Origin: Apostichopus japonicus | Taxonomy: Eukaryota; Echinodermata; Holothuroidea; Aspidochirotida; Stichopodidae | Length of the DNA stretch: 60,000 bases | Assembly (NCBI RefSeq): GCF_037975245.1 | Contig: NC_092571.1 | Coordinates: 7,422,501-7,482,500, forward strand | Reading direction: 5' to 3' | Shown here: positions 34,198-47,271 of the stretch, piece after piece | Layout of the letters: each line of letters begins with the position of its first letter | How positions within the stretch are numbered: position 1 is the stretch's first letter | Notes under the pieces: model-generated | Told to the model about the DNA's origin: nothing | Databases searched by the model: none | What the model saw: the letters and a program-made list of their open reading frames with translations, nothing else | Made by a program: the position numbers and the translations under genes

Positions 34198-35185
34198 AAT
34201 ATTATTAGTACCGTACCGTTGGTGAGTTTGTAAAAGGCTGTTTGGCGATTATGGCGATTATTTAAACATAGCAGCTGGACAATGCTCATATCGAACTGTC
34301 CGATTCTTAATATATACAGTAAATTCATGTTGACCACGCGGAATGAAAACAAAAAATCACGGTGGCTCGTAAGATCCATTTCGAGTCCCCCCTGCTCTAT
34401 GGCTATTTCGATCCATCTTTGGATCTCATCAGCCATCTAAAAATGCTAAGAATGTATGGTTTTCAGGATAATCATCTTAAAAATATGCTTAATCGAGGCT
34501 ACAACGCTCCTTCAAGGTTAATTTAGGTGATCAATTCGTCTATTCAGCGTAGGCCTAAATGTTAATGTTATTCCATAGTTTTATCCATTCCTATAACTCA
34601 ACCAAAACACGTTCTTTTAGCTTAGTATTAACAACAGAGAAAAGTAAGGTGTTATTCAACACCATTTGTGTTTGATGAATTGTTCACATGTTATTTAAGG
34701 TCATAATATTTTGTTAGTTTCCCACTGGAGTTTTGTGTTGCATCAGGAGGAACTGGCCTAGTTGTCTGTGTGTTAGCTTAAGTAGTCAAGCCATTTTAAA
34801 TATAGCCTCTGATGTTTAAAGTGGTCATTTCTTAAAGTTTATAAGTCTCACCCCATTTTAAATGAGGTTTACTCGGGCTGCAAAAAGTTTTAACCAAATT
34901 GGTGTAACTTGACTTACATTTAAACTGACAATCTGTAAGTATCATATTATACAAACTATAAATGGGATAATACAAACATGAATCAATTTTTATTAATAAC
35001 CTTATTCCAAGTAGATTTCAGAAATGAGTGGTTAACGACAAATTCTGAATAAATTGATCAACTTGGTAAAAGGCACCCATCATTGTCAAACAAGTTATTG
35101 ATAAAATAAATTCCGTAACTAAACCAGTGAATGATAAGACATTATTGGCTTGTTATCAACTTGAATCATATTATTGTTCCAACTT
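34198..35185. other. intergenic, no gene recognised
   Basis: A 92-codon minus-strand frame (34158-34436) begins MADEIQRWIEIAIEQ but has no recognised domain and overlaps the minisatellite, so it is not called. The rest is AT-rich without features. Confidence 0.45.
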
Positions 35186-35189
35186 ATTT

Positions 35190-35416
35190 ATTGTATGCAT
35201 TTTAGATCCTCCTGCAAGCAAGAACTCACGAAGAAGCCTTATGGGCTTATCAAAGCCGCAAGCTGACCGAAGTCAATCTCTCAGATTCATTGTTAACGTC
35301 CATGATTATGAATTGTGACCAAATCTATAACTGGGCGACACACATTAATCTTGGAGTGACTCGAACTCGGGACCTTTTGATTGAAAGTCACCGGCCTTAC
35401 CACTGAGCTAACACTT
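35190..35416 (-). mobile_element. tRNA-derived SINE
   Basis: Read on the minus strand: A-box-like TTAGCTCAGTGGTAAG, B-box-like CGAGTTCGAGTCACTCC, the shared body and a tail derived from (TACA)n. Near full length. Compared with the copy at 57580, the body is a few percent diverged. Confidence 0.85.
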
Positions 35417-35664
35417 CTGTTTTCAAAGTTGACAAAAGAGATAGTTTACAAAGAAATAGAGAATTCTTGTAGAAAAGATTAGAATTGAAATTTAAAAGAT
35501 AGTAGTATACGTTGCATGAAAGGCATGATCCGGCCAGCAAAAAATCATAACTTTTAAGATAGCAATCTTGATACAATATAGAGATCTATGTTAATTCGGT
35601 CACTTGGATGCTCCAAGTCACCGACATATGCATCCTAACACACACAGACAAACACACATCCACA

Positions 35665-35718
35665 CGCATATATATTTATATATTTGTATATATATATATA
35701 TATAGAGAGAGAGATATG

Positions 35719-35784
<66 letters not shown>

Positions 35785-36002
35785 TATATAGGGAGAGATA
35801 TATGTATATATATATATATATGTGTGTGTGTATATGAATATATTATATATATATGTATATGTATATCCATGTATATATGTATCCATTTATATAAACTGTA
35901 TGCATATATACATGTATGAATATATACATTTGAACATGTATACATTTATACATGTATGCATATATACATTTATTCATATATACATTTATGCATGTATACA
36001 TA

Positions 36003-36038
<36 letters not shown>

Positions 36039-36350
36039 TTTATACTTATATACATGCATGCATATATACATGTATACATTTATATATATATATACACGTA
36101 TTCATATATACATTTATACATATATACATATATGCATATATACATTTATTCATTATACATTAATACATATAATTGTGTAGTCATATATACATTTATACGT
36201 ATATAAATGTATTTATATATACATATACACATTTATGCATATATACATGTATTCATATATACATTTTTACATATCTAAATGCAATCATATATACATATAA
36301 CATCTATACATATATACATGTATACATGTTAACATTAATACATATATACA
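35665..36350. repeat. compound TA/TACA/TGTA microsatellite block
   Basis: Nearly 700 bp of alternating purine-pyrimidine sequence: pure TA runs, GAGAGA steps and many variants of TATATACATTTATxCATGTA. All open frames here are Tyr/Ile low-complexity artefacts. Confidence 0.9.
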
Positions 36351-36876
36351 TGCGATATTGATATTTTATTGTATAAAGTATGTCTTTAGAACTGATGAAT
36401 TAGAGTAGTATGATATTTTAAACATTTCAAGCACAGATATGTTATGGATAAATTAATCACATCATCTATTACCAGGATTTTCTTTTATGGATATCAACCA
36501 AAGATAAGACATCGCCATAGGCTTAGATAACAAACTGTTTAAACGTCAACATAAGATCCACATGTATTTGCGGATGGCCTATTTAATACGATGTACTATG
36601 CCTTATATTGTATTTATGGCACGTACGACTATACGGTATATGAACAATACTCTTGCATAACGCACATGATACAGTAGGTGCAATATAAATGCGTAATATA
36701 TCACTATCATATTTCCTCAAATAATACGCTGATAAAGAAAACAGCAGCTATCTGGTTTGTAAAGAGGTAATTAGACTAACGTTCTGAGCTTGCCCGACTA
36801 ATCTGACACTGATGATGTAGCGATTTGACACAGTTCGCACTCCATGGTTCCTTTTCTGTCCAAGACGATGTAATGA

Positions 36877-36877
<1 letters not shown>
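36351..36877. other. intergenic, nothing recognised
   Basis: Unique-looking AT-rich sequence with no coding or repeat signal. Confidence 0.5.
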
Positions 36878-36938
<61 letters not shown>

Positions 36939-36957
36939 AATAACGGAAAAACTGTTA

Positions 36958-37018
<61 letters not shown>
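36878..37018. repeat. two (TA)n tracts around a 24-bp Penelope tail
   Basis: TA repeats at 36878-36936 and 36961-37018 flank 36937-36960. The reverse complement of this 24-mer, starting GTTTAACAGTTTTTCCG, matches the end of the Penelope fragment at 45804-45826 except for one extra T. It is read as a severely truncated element end, minus orientation. Confidence 0.7.
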
Positions 37019-37020
<2 letters not shown>

Positions 37021-37555
37021 ATGTTGACATTCCTTATGTCGAATTTCGAATTTGCACTAGCATTCCATCATATATCTACTTATTTCACATAACAAGTGTT
37101 AAATGTTACAAATACAATATGAATGCATATGAATGATGCTGCTGGACTCGTGGGGCATTTCATCCAATGGAACGATCCTTAATAAATTCACAAGCTATAT
37201 TAATTTCACAGTAATCTATAGATCCTATACATTATTATTGGTATAAGTGAATGTAGTACGCAGGGAGTGACCTGGACGCATGGTCCCACTTTTGACCCCA
37301 ACTGGTCACAATATTGTTCAGAAATATATTAGCAGACTAACTTAAAATTCAAATTCTTGAATGTAAATTTATTTCAATGGTGGCACCATTATGCATATAA
37401 GTATTTTTAATTTGTTTAAAAAATGAAAATGTGAGGGAAATCTCACCTGTTCGTCCTTCCATAGTGGTTTCATGTTTCGGACAATTCGTTACAGCGCCCA
37501 CCACCCCCCCCCCCCAATTAAATTGGGCTCCTGCGCCCATATCTATAGCGTTTAT
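37019..37555. other. intergenic, poly-C run
   Basis: A 13-C run near 37504-37516 next to an imperfect inverted repeat of ATTGGGCTCCTGCGCCCA. No gene recognised. Confidence 0.5.
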
Positions 37556-37559
37556 AATA

Positions 37560-38375
37560 ATTGAATAATAATTTATTTTATTAAGCATAAAATCCTCAAA
37601 AGTTCTCTAAAACGCTATGTAACAGTAAAAAAATATAAGACACATAAAATGTAGTTAACCTGCAGAATAAAATACAATATAGTTGAGTATGAAGAATAAA
37701 AAGCATGCACGTTTGAGTGTGTTGGAGAACTGCACATGAATAAAGTTGAATACACAGTTTATATATAGCAGTAATGTTGCCTTGAAGCTTTGACTTGAAT
37801 GTTGTTGGACTGGAAACAGTTCTGAGTTCAGCTGGTAGCTCATTCCAGAGGCGTGGCCCAGCCACGCAAAATGCTCTGTTCCCATAGCTGTTTGTCTTGG
37901 TGATCGGCACCTCAAGACGACTCTGACCAGCAGGACCGTAGAGCTCTTGTTGGCTGATAAGGACGGAAGAGATCTTGCAGCTATGGAGGTTCCATGTTGT
38001 TCTGGCACTTGAACAAAAGAAGAAGGACTTTGAACCTAATCCGCTGAGATACTGACAATACTGGCGATACTGCCAATGAAGATCATGCAGCACTGGGGTA
38101 GTATGACTAGATGTTCTCTTCAGTGTAACAATCCTTGCTGCTATTTTTTGGAGCCTTTGCAGTCGTTTTATCTTTTTAACTGGTAGTCCACAGAAAAGTG
38201 CATTGCCGTAATCCAGTTTAGATGTCATGAAAGCATGGATTAACTGTTCTGTGGCGTCTCTGGCGAGGTATTTTCTTATTCTTCCGATGTTGTAGAGATG
38301 GTACCGAGCAGACCGAGACACAGATGTTATATGGTCTTCCATAGAGGCATGTTTGTCCATTTAGTCACCGAGCTG
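37560..38375 (-). mobile_element. CR1/L2-like LINE reverse-transcriptase fragment
   Basis: Minus-strand translation from 38360 matches the C-terminal part of non-LTR reverse transcriptases of the CR1/L2 type: RYHLYNIGRIRKYLARD, SKLDYGNALFCGLP, RLQRLQKIAARIVT, PVLHDLHW, then after an out-of-frame stretch GQSRLEVPITKTNSYGNRAF and AGPRLWNELPAELR. Two compensating frameshifts and a TAG in the middle frame (FKVLLLLFKCQNNMEPP) show it is dead. The 5' part (endonuclease and RT catalytic domain) is missing, as usual for 5'-truncated LINEs. AT-rich sequence at 37555-37600 marks the 3' end. Confidence 0.85.
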
Positions 38376-39109
38376 AATGCGCACGAGGGCAGTCTCAGTG
38401 CTGTGGTTTATGCATCCAGACTGAGGTTTTACCCGCAACGTTTGATCAGCCTCTTCAGGAGAATCAAATTGAACCTTTAATTATGACGCTCCAGTGTCGA
38501 ATCTGGTGCTAACATAATGGCAGTGCGAATACTGCACGCAAAATTAAAGTTTTTGGTTCACACCAGCATTTTTCCTTATCACGAGGTTATCCACAATTAT
38601 TTCAAATACTGTGGGCTATGTAGATATCTCATCAGATGCAAGGAACGTGCTGTGCTAGATGCATTTAGATTTTGCATGAATATACCGGATCGAAAATTGA
38701 GACGGATGGATATCATTAGTTTCATATCTAGATATTAATGGAATATATCTAAAAGTTCTCACATTGTTTTCTGTAACGCTCATATTGATCCTGTGTATGT
38801 TTTCAAGATCGTGTTTATTAACCTCTGCTATCTCTACACCTCTCTCTCGCTTTCTCTTATTAAAGAGTTCTCATATATGAGTTCCGGACAACTTTTACTG
38901 AATCGCCACAAACACGAAATATATCGTTTATATGAACTCGGCAAAAACACAATTGATCGAAATATCATATTCCTGCCACCTCATTTCATGGATGACCTTA
39001 TCGGAAAGATACACATATTTGTTTCACAAAAATTGACAACAGTTCATAATTTAGGGAAAAATTGACAACTCAACACAATCAAAGACTCTACAATCCGGTG
39101 ATATCGCAC
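38376..39109. other. upstream region of the transporter gene
   Basis: Open frames of 60-90 codons here (38517-39065) show no recognised domain. It probably holds the promoter and 5' UTR of the transporter at 39110. Confidence 0.4.
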
Positions 39110-40051
39110 ATGGCTTCCAATTGGTTTCAAGCTGTTTACGCACAGAGGGGAATAGCTTTGGCATTTATATCATCCATCATCTGGGCGTTCAATAGTCTGG
39201 GATCTCATATTTCTACTCAAACTGTTTCTACATGGACATTGTGTTTTGTGAACAGTCTACTCTATTTACCATCGTTGTTCTTTATACACTGGGAAAACAG
39301 TGACCGTTACCGTCCATCAGACGGCCTTTTAATTCTCCTTGCCGGAATCTCTGATTCTGCGTCAATGTGGTTTGCCTCTCTTGGCTTTTCATTCACTTCA
39401 ATTGGAAATGCTAGTGCAATTATTTTTAGCAAACCGTTATTTTGTTTAATCCTTTCCAGAATATTCTTGAAAGAGGGGCTGGTTTTACATGACATAGGTA
39501 TTACAGTTACAAACTTTATTGGTGTTGTATTAATCTCAAAACCTCGTTTTGTCTTTGGTTACTATGTAACTGACGTCGATGACTTAGAATTATGGGGATC
39601 GCTAGCTGCTCTGATGTCTGCTGTCAGTGGTGCCTGTGTATTCCTTTGTATTCGTAAGTTAGTCGAAAAGAACGTTTATGATCCAGCACTTGTTATGGTC
39701 GCTAAGGCAGTAGTAGGATATGTCTTTTATGGCCTTTTGATGTTTCTAAATATTAACTCACATAATCATATGAAAACAGCATCAGACTGGTTCTGCGTCA
39801 TTTCTACGTGTTTGGCAGCAGTGATAGCCTGCGTATTAGTATACCTCGCCCTTAAATGCGAGAATGCATCTGTCGTGGCTTTGGTAGGCACAGCAGAGGT
39901 TGCGTTGTCATATGTGCTACAAGTCGTTTTCATGGAAGACAAACTGGAACCAACAGCGATTGTGGGTGCATTTTTAATTGCCATCACCCCAGTATGGTCT
40001 GCAATAAGAGGCATGAATTATGTACAAATAGGGGAGGTCAACAAATCATAA
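39110..40051 (+). CDS. drug/metabolite-superfamily transporter, SLC35G-like
   Basis: A single uninterrupted frame of 313 codons from ATG (MASNWFQAVYAQ); an in-frame upstream extension begins with TTG and was not used. The product is very hydrophobic with about ten predicted membrane spans in two EamA-like halves: ALAFISSIIWAFNSLG (TM1), a FASLGFSFTSIGNASAIIFS segment near the end of half one, GVVLISKPRFVF, then SLAALMSAVSGACVFLCIRK opening half two, and ALVGTAEVALSYVLQVVFM near the end. This is the pattern of SLC35G/DMT carriers of organelle or plasma membranes; the substrate is unknown. No introns, frameshift or stop. Single-exon structure is common in SLC35G-like genes but could mean a retrocopy. 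It is the best-preserved ordinary gene in the window. Confidence 0.85.
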   Translation: MASNWFQAVYAQRGIALAFISSIIWAFNSLGSHISTQTVSTWTLCFVNSLLYLPSLFFIHWENSDRYRPSDGLLILLAGISDSASMWFASLGFSFTSIGNASAIIFSKPLFCLILSRIFLKEGLVLHDIGITVTNFIGVVLISKPRFVFGYYVTDVDDLELWGSLAALMSAVSGACVFLCIRKLVEKNVYDPALVMVAKAVVGYVFYGLLMFLNINSHNHMKTASDWFCVISTCLAAVIACVLVYLALKCENASVVALVGTAEVALSYVLQVVFMEDKLEPTAIVGAFLIAITPVWSAIRGMNYVQIGEVNKS

Positions 40052-40755
40052 AGAGAAAAGCCAGAGCCTACAAACTAATTGCTGTCAGGCTAACTCGAAA
40101 ACCATCTGATGCGTTTGCATGCAAGGTCTACCGTCGCAGGACATCAGCATGAACAGAAGTATATTCGAAATTTGTTAGTTTCAGATTAAATATTTAAACA
40201 AAATTAGGAATATCTTTCTAAAACTAACATCACTAATTAAGCTTTTCTTTAAGAAAATAGACAGAGGATACAGCTAACCTAGGCAACTTTTAACATACAA
40301 AAGTGCATGTACAATTTTAAGAAGAGGGAAAAGATAGATGAAAGTAATTAAAGTCCGGGCAAGAAATCTGATGGCTGCCAGACGTCCTTCAAGTCTCTTC
40401 AAATCACTCAAAGAAGGAATATGTTGTGCAACTTTTTTTCCGTGTACGATGAAATGTTTAAGATCTTAGGGAATCATAACATCTACAGTTACCCTATATA
40501 TAGTTCTACTAGACTTTAGTAGCAGTCGCAGATAACACAGACTACTTTGGAAATAGAAATAGGAAAAGTAGTTGTCACTGGTAGTGAAACTCGAGTCTAA
40601 TTGACAGCTAATTGCACCTTTATGGACAATCATATATATATTCTATCATACTGTAATCTCGCAAACAAAAGTTGGCCGAAGAAGACAAGGAGTTATGAAA
40701 TACAACCTGTTAGTGTAACAGCATGAAATGAACACTGAATATCATTACATTATAT
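40052..40755. other. 3' flank of the transporter gene
   Basis: AT-rich; an overlapping frame (39856-40152) is a shadow of the transporter. No other feature was seen. Confidence 0.5.
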
Positions 40756-40760
40756 TATAT

Positions 40761-40952
40761 GTATGTATGTATTTTAGGTCCTCCTGCAAGCAGGAACTCG
40801 CGAAGAGCCGCAAGCTGACCGATGTCAGTCTCTTACTTTCACATTTAACGTCGATGATTATGAATTGTCAACAACTCTATAACTGGACGACAAACATTAA
40901 TCTTGGAGTGACTCGATTGGAAGGCAACGGCGTTAACCACTGAGCTAACACT
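40761..40952 (-). mobile_element. tRNA-derived SINE, internally deleted
   Basis: Minus orientation with TTAGCTCAGTGGTTAAC A box, shared body and a (TACA)n tail at 40757-40775. Short deletions in the body and around the B box. Confidence 0.85.
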
Positions 40953-41970
40953 CATTATGACGATTGTTTCCGTTAAACTTTCGAAGGTTTTATAACTTCA
41001 AGGGCTACCTAAGGGGCTACGTCAATGTATATTATAATATCAGTATTTTTTAATTTTGGCAAACCAGGTTGAAACTCGAAATTGGATTAACCAGGATCAC
41101 GGAAATAGAGGTCACGATAATCAACGTTTACTCGTTTTGACGTTTTCGGGTAGAAAATTCATGTTTAATTGATTTATGTTCAGTACATACAACAAATTGA
41201 ACACCACAAATATCTATACAAACTTATATAGTCGTTCTTATTTAGTCGTATATTGCATTCCAAGCTCATACAAATTCTGTATTGCAAAAAAAAAAACATA
41301 ATATATATCTATATATACGTTTCATTGTTCTAAAAAAATATTACAAATATCAAGCGTAAATTAATAGATAAAGTTTATCGGTCAGTCAAAAGCACGGTAG
41401 GTAAATTTGTAACCACAATGACTGGCCAAAGTTAGAACGTCCGCAGCAGATTGTGACCAACATCGTTGAAACTATACTGGTTGTCATCGTTGCCGATGTG
41501 TGCCATTTGCTTAGCGTGACCAAAGGAAAATTTCCGCTTGGTCGAGGTCGGGCAGAGGTAAATACTGCCCATTTACTGGTTGCCTTTCATATCCACCTCC
41601 TCGATTTGCATACTTATGTAGTCGATGTACAATTACCTAATCGATGTATACTTGCGTATTTTGTGAAGTGCACATGCTTCAATCCTCTCCTGGCTCAGAG
41701 AGGCGTCGCATGTGTTCCTGTATAGCACTGTTCCTTAGTATTTAAGTTTTCTAATTGTTTTATATAAGTATTAAGGGGCTTAATATTGTAATTGTATATC
41801 TCTTTTAATATCGCATTATAGATATTTGCCTTAAATGTGATTTTGTTGTATGCTTGTGCATGTTATTTGGATTGCCTTTTTTGTGTATTTGTTGTTTGCT
41901 TATTTGTAAGAGTATCTAGAGTAGAATATATCGCCAGAGGTTATTTCTTTGTTGGTGTTCTGTACATTCT
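40953..41970. other. intergenic, no gene recognised
   Basis: A 90-codon plus-strand frame (41453-41725) has Val/Leu-rich composition but no recognised domain and no splice support. It is left as hypothetical and not called. Confidence 0.45.
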
Positions 41971-41972
41971 CC

Positions 41973-42052
41973 ATAAAGCCGTCGTTAATCCCAGAAAGCC
42001 GCCGTTAACCCCAGAAAGCCGCAGTTAACCCCACAAAGCCGCTGTTAATCCC
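41973..42052. repeat. 20-bp tandem repeat, four copies
   Basis: Four consecutive 20-bp units of the form AxAAAGCCGxxGTTAAxCCC, each differing at two to four positions, followed by a degenerate fifth. Confidence 0.9.
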
Positions 42053-42110
42053 TGTAAACCCCTGTACACCGCAGTTTGTCATGCTGTTGGTTTTGCCCGG
42101 TAACGATTGT

Positions 42111-42288
42111 AAGTTAAGTTATAATTATCAAGAATGTGATTGTCGTCAATCTTTCTCTATGTTTTGTTTCATGTTGCCAAATGTTATTTTTTATACTTCT
42201 TCCTTTTTTGCATTGTTTTAGAAGGAGACATATAATGCGTTATTATGTTATTATTAATTTGTTCAATCCATGTGTTTGTTTCACCAAT
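42111..42288 (+). repeat. long inverted repeat, left arm (178 bp)
   Basis: Pairs with 42738-42915 in reverse complement with one mismatch seen (base 42138). The spacer is 449 bp and mostly (TA)n. The arms contain no gene. Confidence 0.95.
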
Positions 42289-42384
42289 GTTTGTATACTG
42301 ATGTTTTTATATCTTTACTTTCTAGTTCTCACCGTGGTCTTGTTGACAGCACGCGTGTAAATAAATGGGTTAAATAGATATCAT

Positions 42385-42915
<531 letters not shown>

Positions 42916-43000
42916 ATATATATATATATATTAATAATTTACTCTGCGGCCATTTTATTTTTCATATTCATATTTTAAGGGTTTTGTTATTTTGTTGTCA

Positions 43001-43067
43001 TTGTAAAGCGCTCTTGAACATGCTTAAGCATGACAAGAGCGCTATATAAATCTGGCAAATAAATAAA
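43001..43067 (+). mobile_element. LINE/SINE 3' tail remnant
   Basis: GTAAAGCGCTCTTGAACATG followed by AGAGCGCTATATAAAT and an AAAT-type tail. The GCGCTATATAAAT ending with its stem-loop is a well-known 3' tail of CR1/L2-type LINEs and SINEs that use them. No coding part is attached. Confidence 0.7.
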
Positions 43068-45098
43068 CTCCTTTAAATTTAAACAAATCTGTCCAGTGGA
43101 CCACAACTTAGCACAAAAGGCAATAATAAAGACTTAATTAAATAGCGAAGAAGCGAAACCATATATTAAAAATACGCAAAAATAAAAGTAAGAGCACCCT
43201 ACTTGGTAGTATTAAAATTCTCCTGTAACAAACAAAACAGACAGCAGTCATATGCCCCTTATAAACAACAACAAACAAGTTTCTCCTAGCTACGATCACT
43301 TTTACCCACCTAAACGTTAGCCTAAAAAGGCAGGATTTACCTAGTGCACAGACTAAGCTATCTCTTTATCCCCGACACAAACTGAAATAGCGCCGACGAT
43401 TTCTAAAAGTACACACAACCAGACGCTACTAAACGAGCAGTTAATCCCGTGGCCTTCATCCACCGCCCTGCAGAATCTGATAGTGAATTGATGACTAACC
43501 TAACTAACATGCACTGTAGCTAGTTCTTGCTCTACCCCTGCACCAACCATCTGTACATTAAACACATCCTAGGTTTAATTATATACCACTTTACTAATAA
43601 CCAATAGGAAGACTCACCGTTCACGGCAGCTTTACTCGGTGGGCTTTCCGCTGTGTGCAGGCCGACAGTACACGAGGAAACAGAACATTCTCATCTTACA
43701 TTAACCTTGTAACATTAAAAAGGCACGGCAAATCTATAACAACGTTTACTTCGGAAATCAGTATCTGAAACTCCCAACAACACACACTAAATGAACATTC
43801 GAGCATTCGAGACTTTAAGAGTCGACAGCCGACATAATCCCTATGTTACATCATATCATATTCACAGAATAAGCCTGTCGGTGTACAATGATCTAGAGAG
43901 GAAAACCCACAGAACTATAATCTGCTACCATGTTTGGCCTTCTTATAACCCCAAGTTGCAATCCTGTGTTACAATTTGATATGACAAACATTTTCTTAGT
44001 TTTCTGGTAGTATAACTATGTCTCATTCATTCTCATTCACACCGGTGGCCAGTTTGGATATTTCCCCCAAGAAGATGTTAACTTAAATAGGTACTACAGT
44101 GTTCCAAATTGAATAGAGAAAATAAAATCTCAACAACTTCATATCAATCTTCGTTTTTTTAACTCCACATTTTTCGACTATTTGTTTGAATACTTTCCAT
44201 ATGAAAAGTGGACACTTCGATAAAAAAGGAGTCGATATTTGACTTGTTATAACATTTTTATAGTGTTCATATGAAAATTTAAGTATAATATTTCTAAATA
44301 CCGTTTAAGATTTTTTTTTATTGAAATATCAACTGCCGTGTATCTGAACAATTTGCCGTCTCTCATCACACTCGACAATTTCATCTCAAAACGTCCACTA
44401 TATTCACACCTATTTAACTTTTATGGCCCTTAAGGATCAGATTCGTAACAAATATGGTGGGGTTGGTAATACAAATGGGAAGGGGGGCGCGTTCTTCTTC
44501 GCCAGAATAAAAGGAAATGTGCGTCAGCACTCCACCGACAAACACGATACTTTAAGAAATCTTAATGTATGTAAATAAACGTGTTTAACCGGTACAATCT
44601 AAAAACATGTTTTTAAACATTTTCAACGTTGCTTACCACTATTTCACAAAGATGAGGGCACTGATTAGTAATATGTTCACAATGAAAATTTGTCTGGAAT
44701 ATATGGCATATTTTGATAATGATAATAAAATGTGTCAAAGCGTAAAATATACCTTTCATGTTAAAATGTATCAAACATCATCAATGGAGCTAAAAGAACT
44801 TGATTCAAACAGTGATAGCTTTACAGGTACAGAATATGATGAACTTCGTTACACAGAAGATCGATTTGAAGTCTTCGTTCAGCTTATTTCTGGTGATCTT
44901 GGCGATATTGTTAGCTTCAGGGTTTGTTTCTGTTATCTCTGAGCAAAACAATTACAGGATAATAAGTAAACCAATCTTTTAAACTAACCTGTCACATGTA
45001 AGACTTTTAAGACAAAATCTTCCTCATAGTGCGCTTGAAAACAAGTTCGCAAGGAACATGAACATCTTGAACTTTTCCTCTGTTTTTGGCAAACACAG

Positions 45099-45100
<2 letters not shown>
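43068..45100. other. intergenic, no gene recognised
   Basis: Frames at 43791, 44607 and 44800 have no recognised domain. Upstream exons of the SLC16-like gene (47272) were looked for here, in particular the DGGWGW-type N-terminal motif, and were not found. Confidence 0.45.

Positions 45101-45101
<1 letters not shown>

Positions 45102-45157
<56 letters not shown>
45102..45157. repeat. (TA)n microsatellite, left of Penelope fragment
   Basis: About 50 bp of TA dinucleotides directly abutting the 5'-truncated Penelope fragment. Confidence 0.9.
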
Positions 45158-47038
<1,881 letters not shown>

Positions 47039-47143
47039 ATATATATATATATATATATATCTTCTCTATATATATATATCTTCTCTATATATATATCTTC
47101 TCTATATATATATATATATATCTTCTCTATATATATCTTCTCT
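47039..47143. repeat. (TA)n with interspersed CTTCTC
   Basis: Five copies of a TATATC-TTCTC-type step between TA runs, a compound microsatellite continuing the tract interrupted by the LTR. Confidence 0.9.
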
Positions 47144-47271
47144 GAAATGTCCTTCGTCTTACCTTGGCGAACCGGCACATTTCAACTATTATAGTTATAT
47201 TTTACTGAAATTACAATTGTTATTCTTTTCTTTTAAATCCGAGATTCTTTTATTTTATCGTTTATACACAG

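Noticed and set aside
34158-34436. 92-codon minus-strand frame starting MADEIQRWIE
   Set aside because: Overlaps a minisatellite and has no domain; chance frame is likely.
35608-36361. Many 60-100 codon frames made of Tyr, Ile, His, Thr
   Set aside because: Translations of TA/TACA microsatellites; the same at 13462, 14680, 32809, 36825, 42489, 45691.
41453-41725. 90-codon plus-strand frame
   Set aside because: No motif, no homologue recognised and composition like surrounding sequence.
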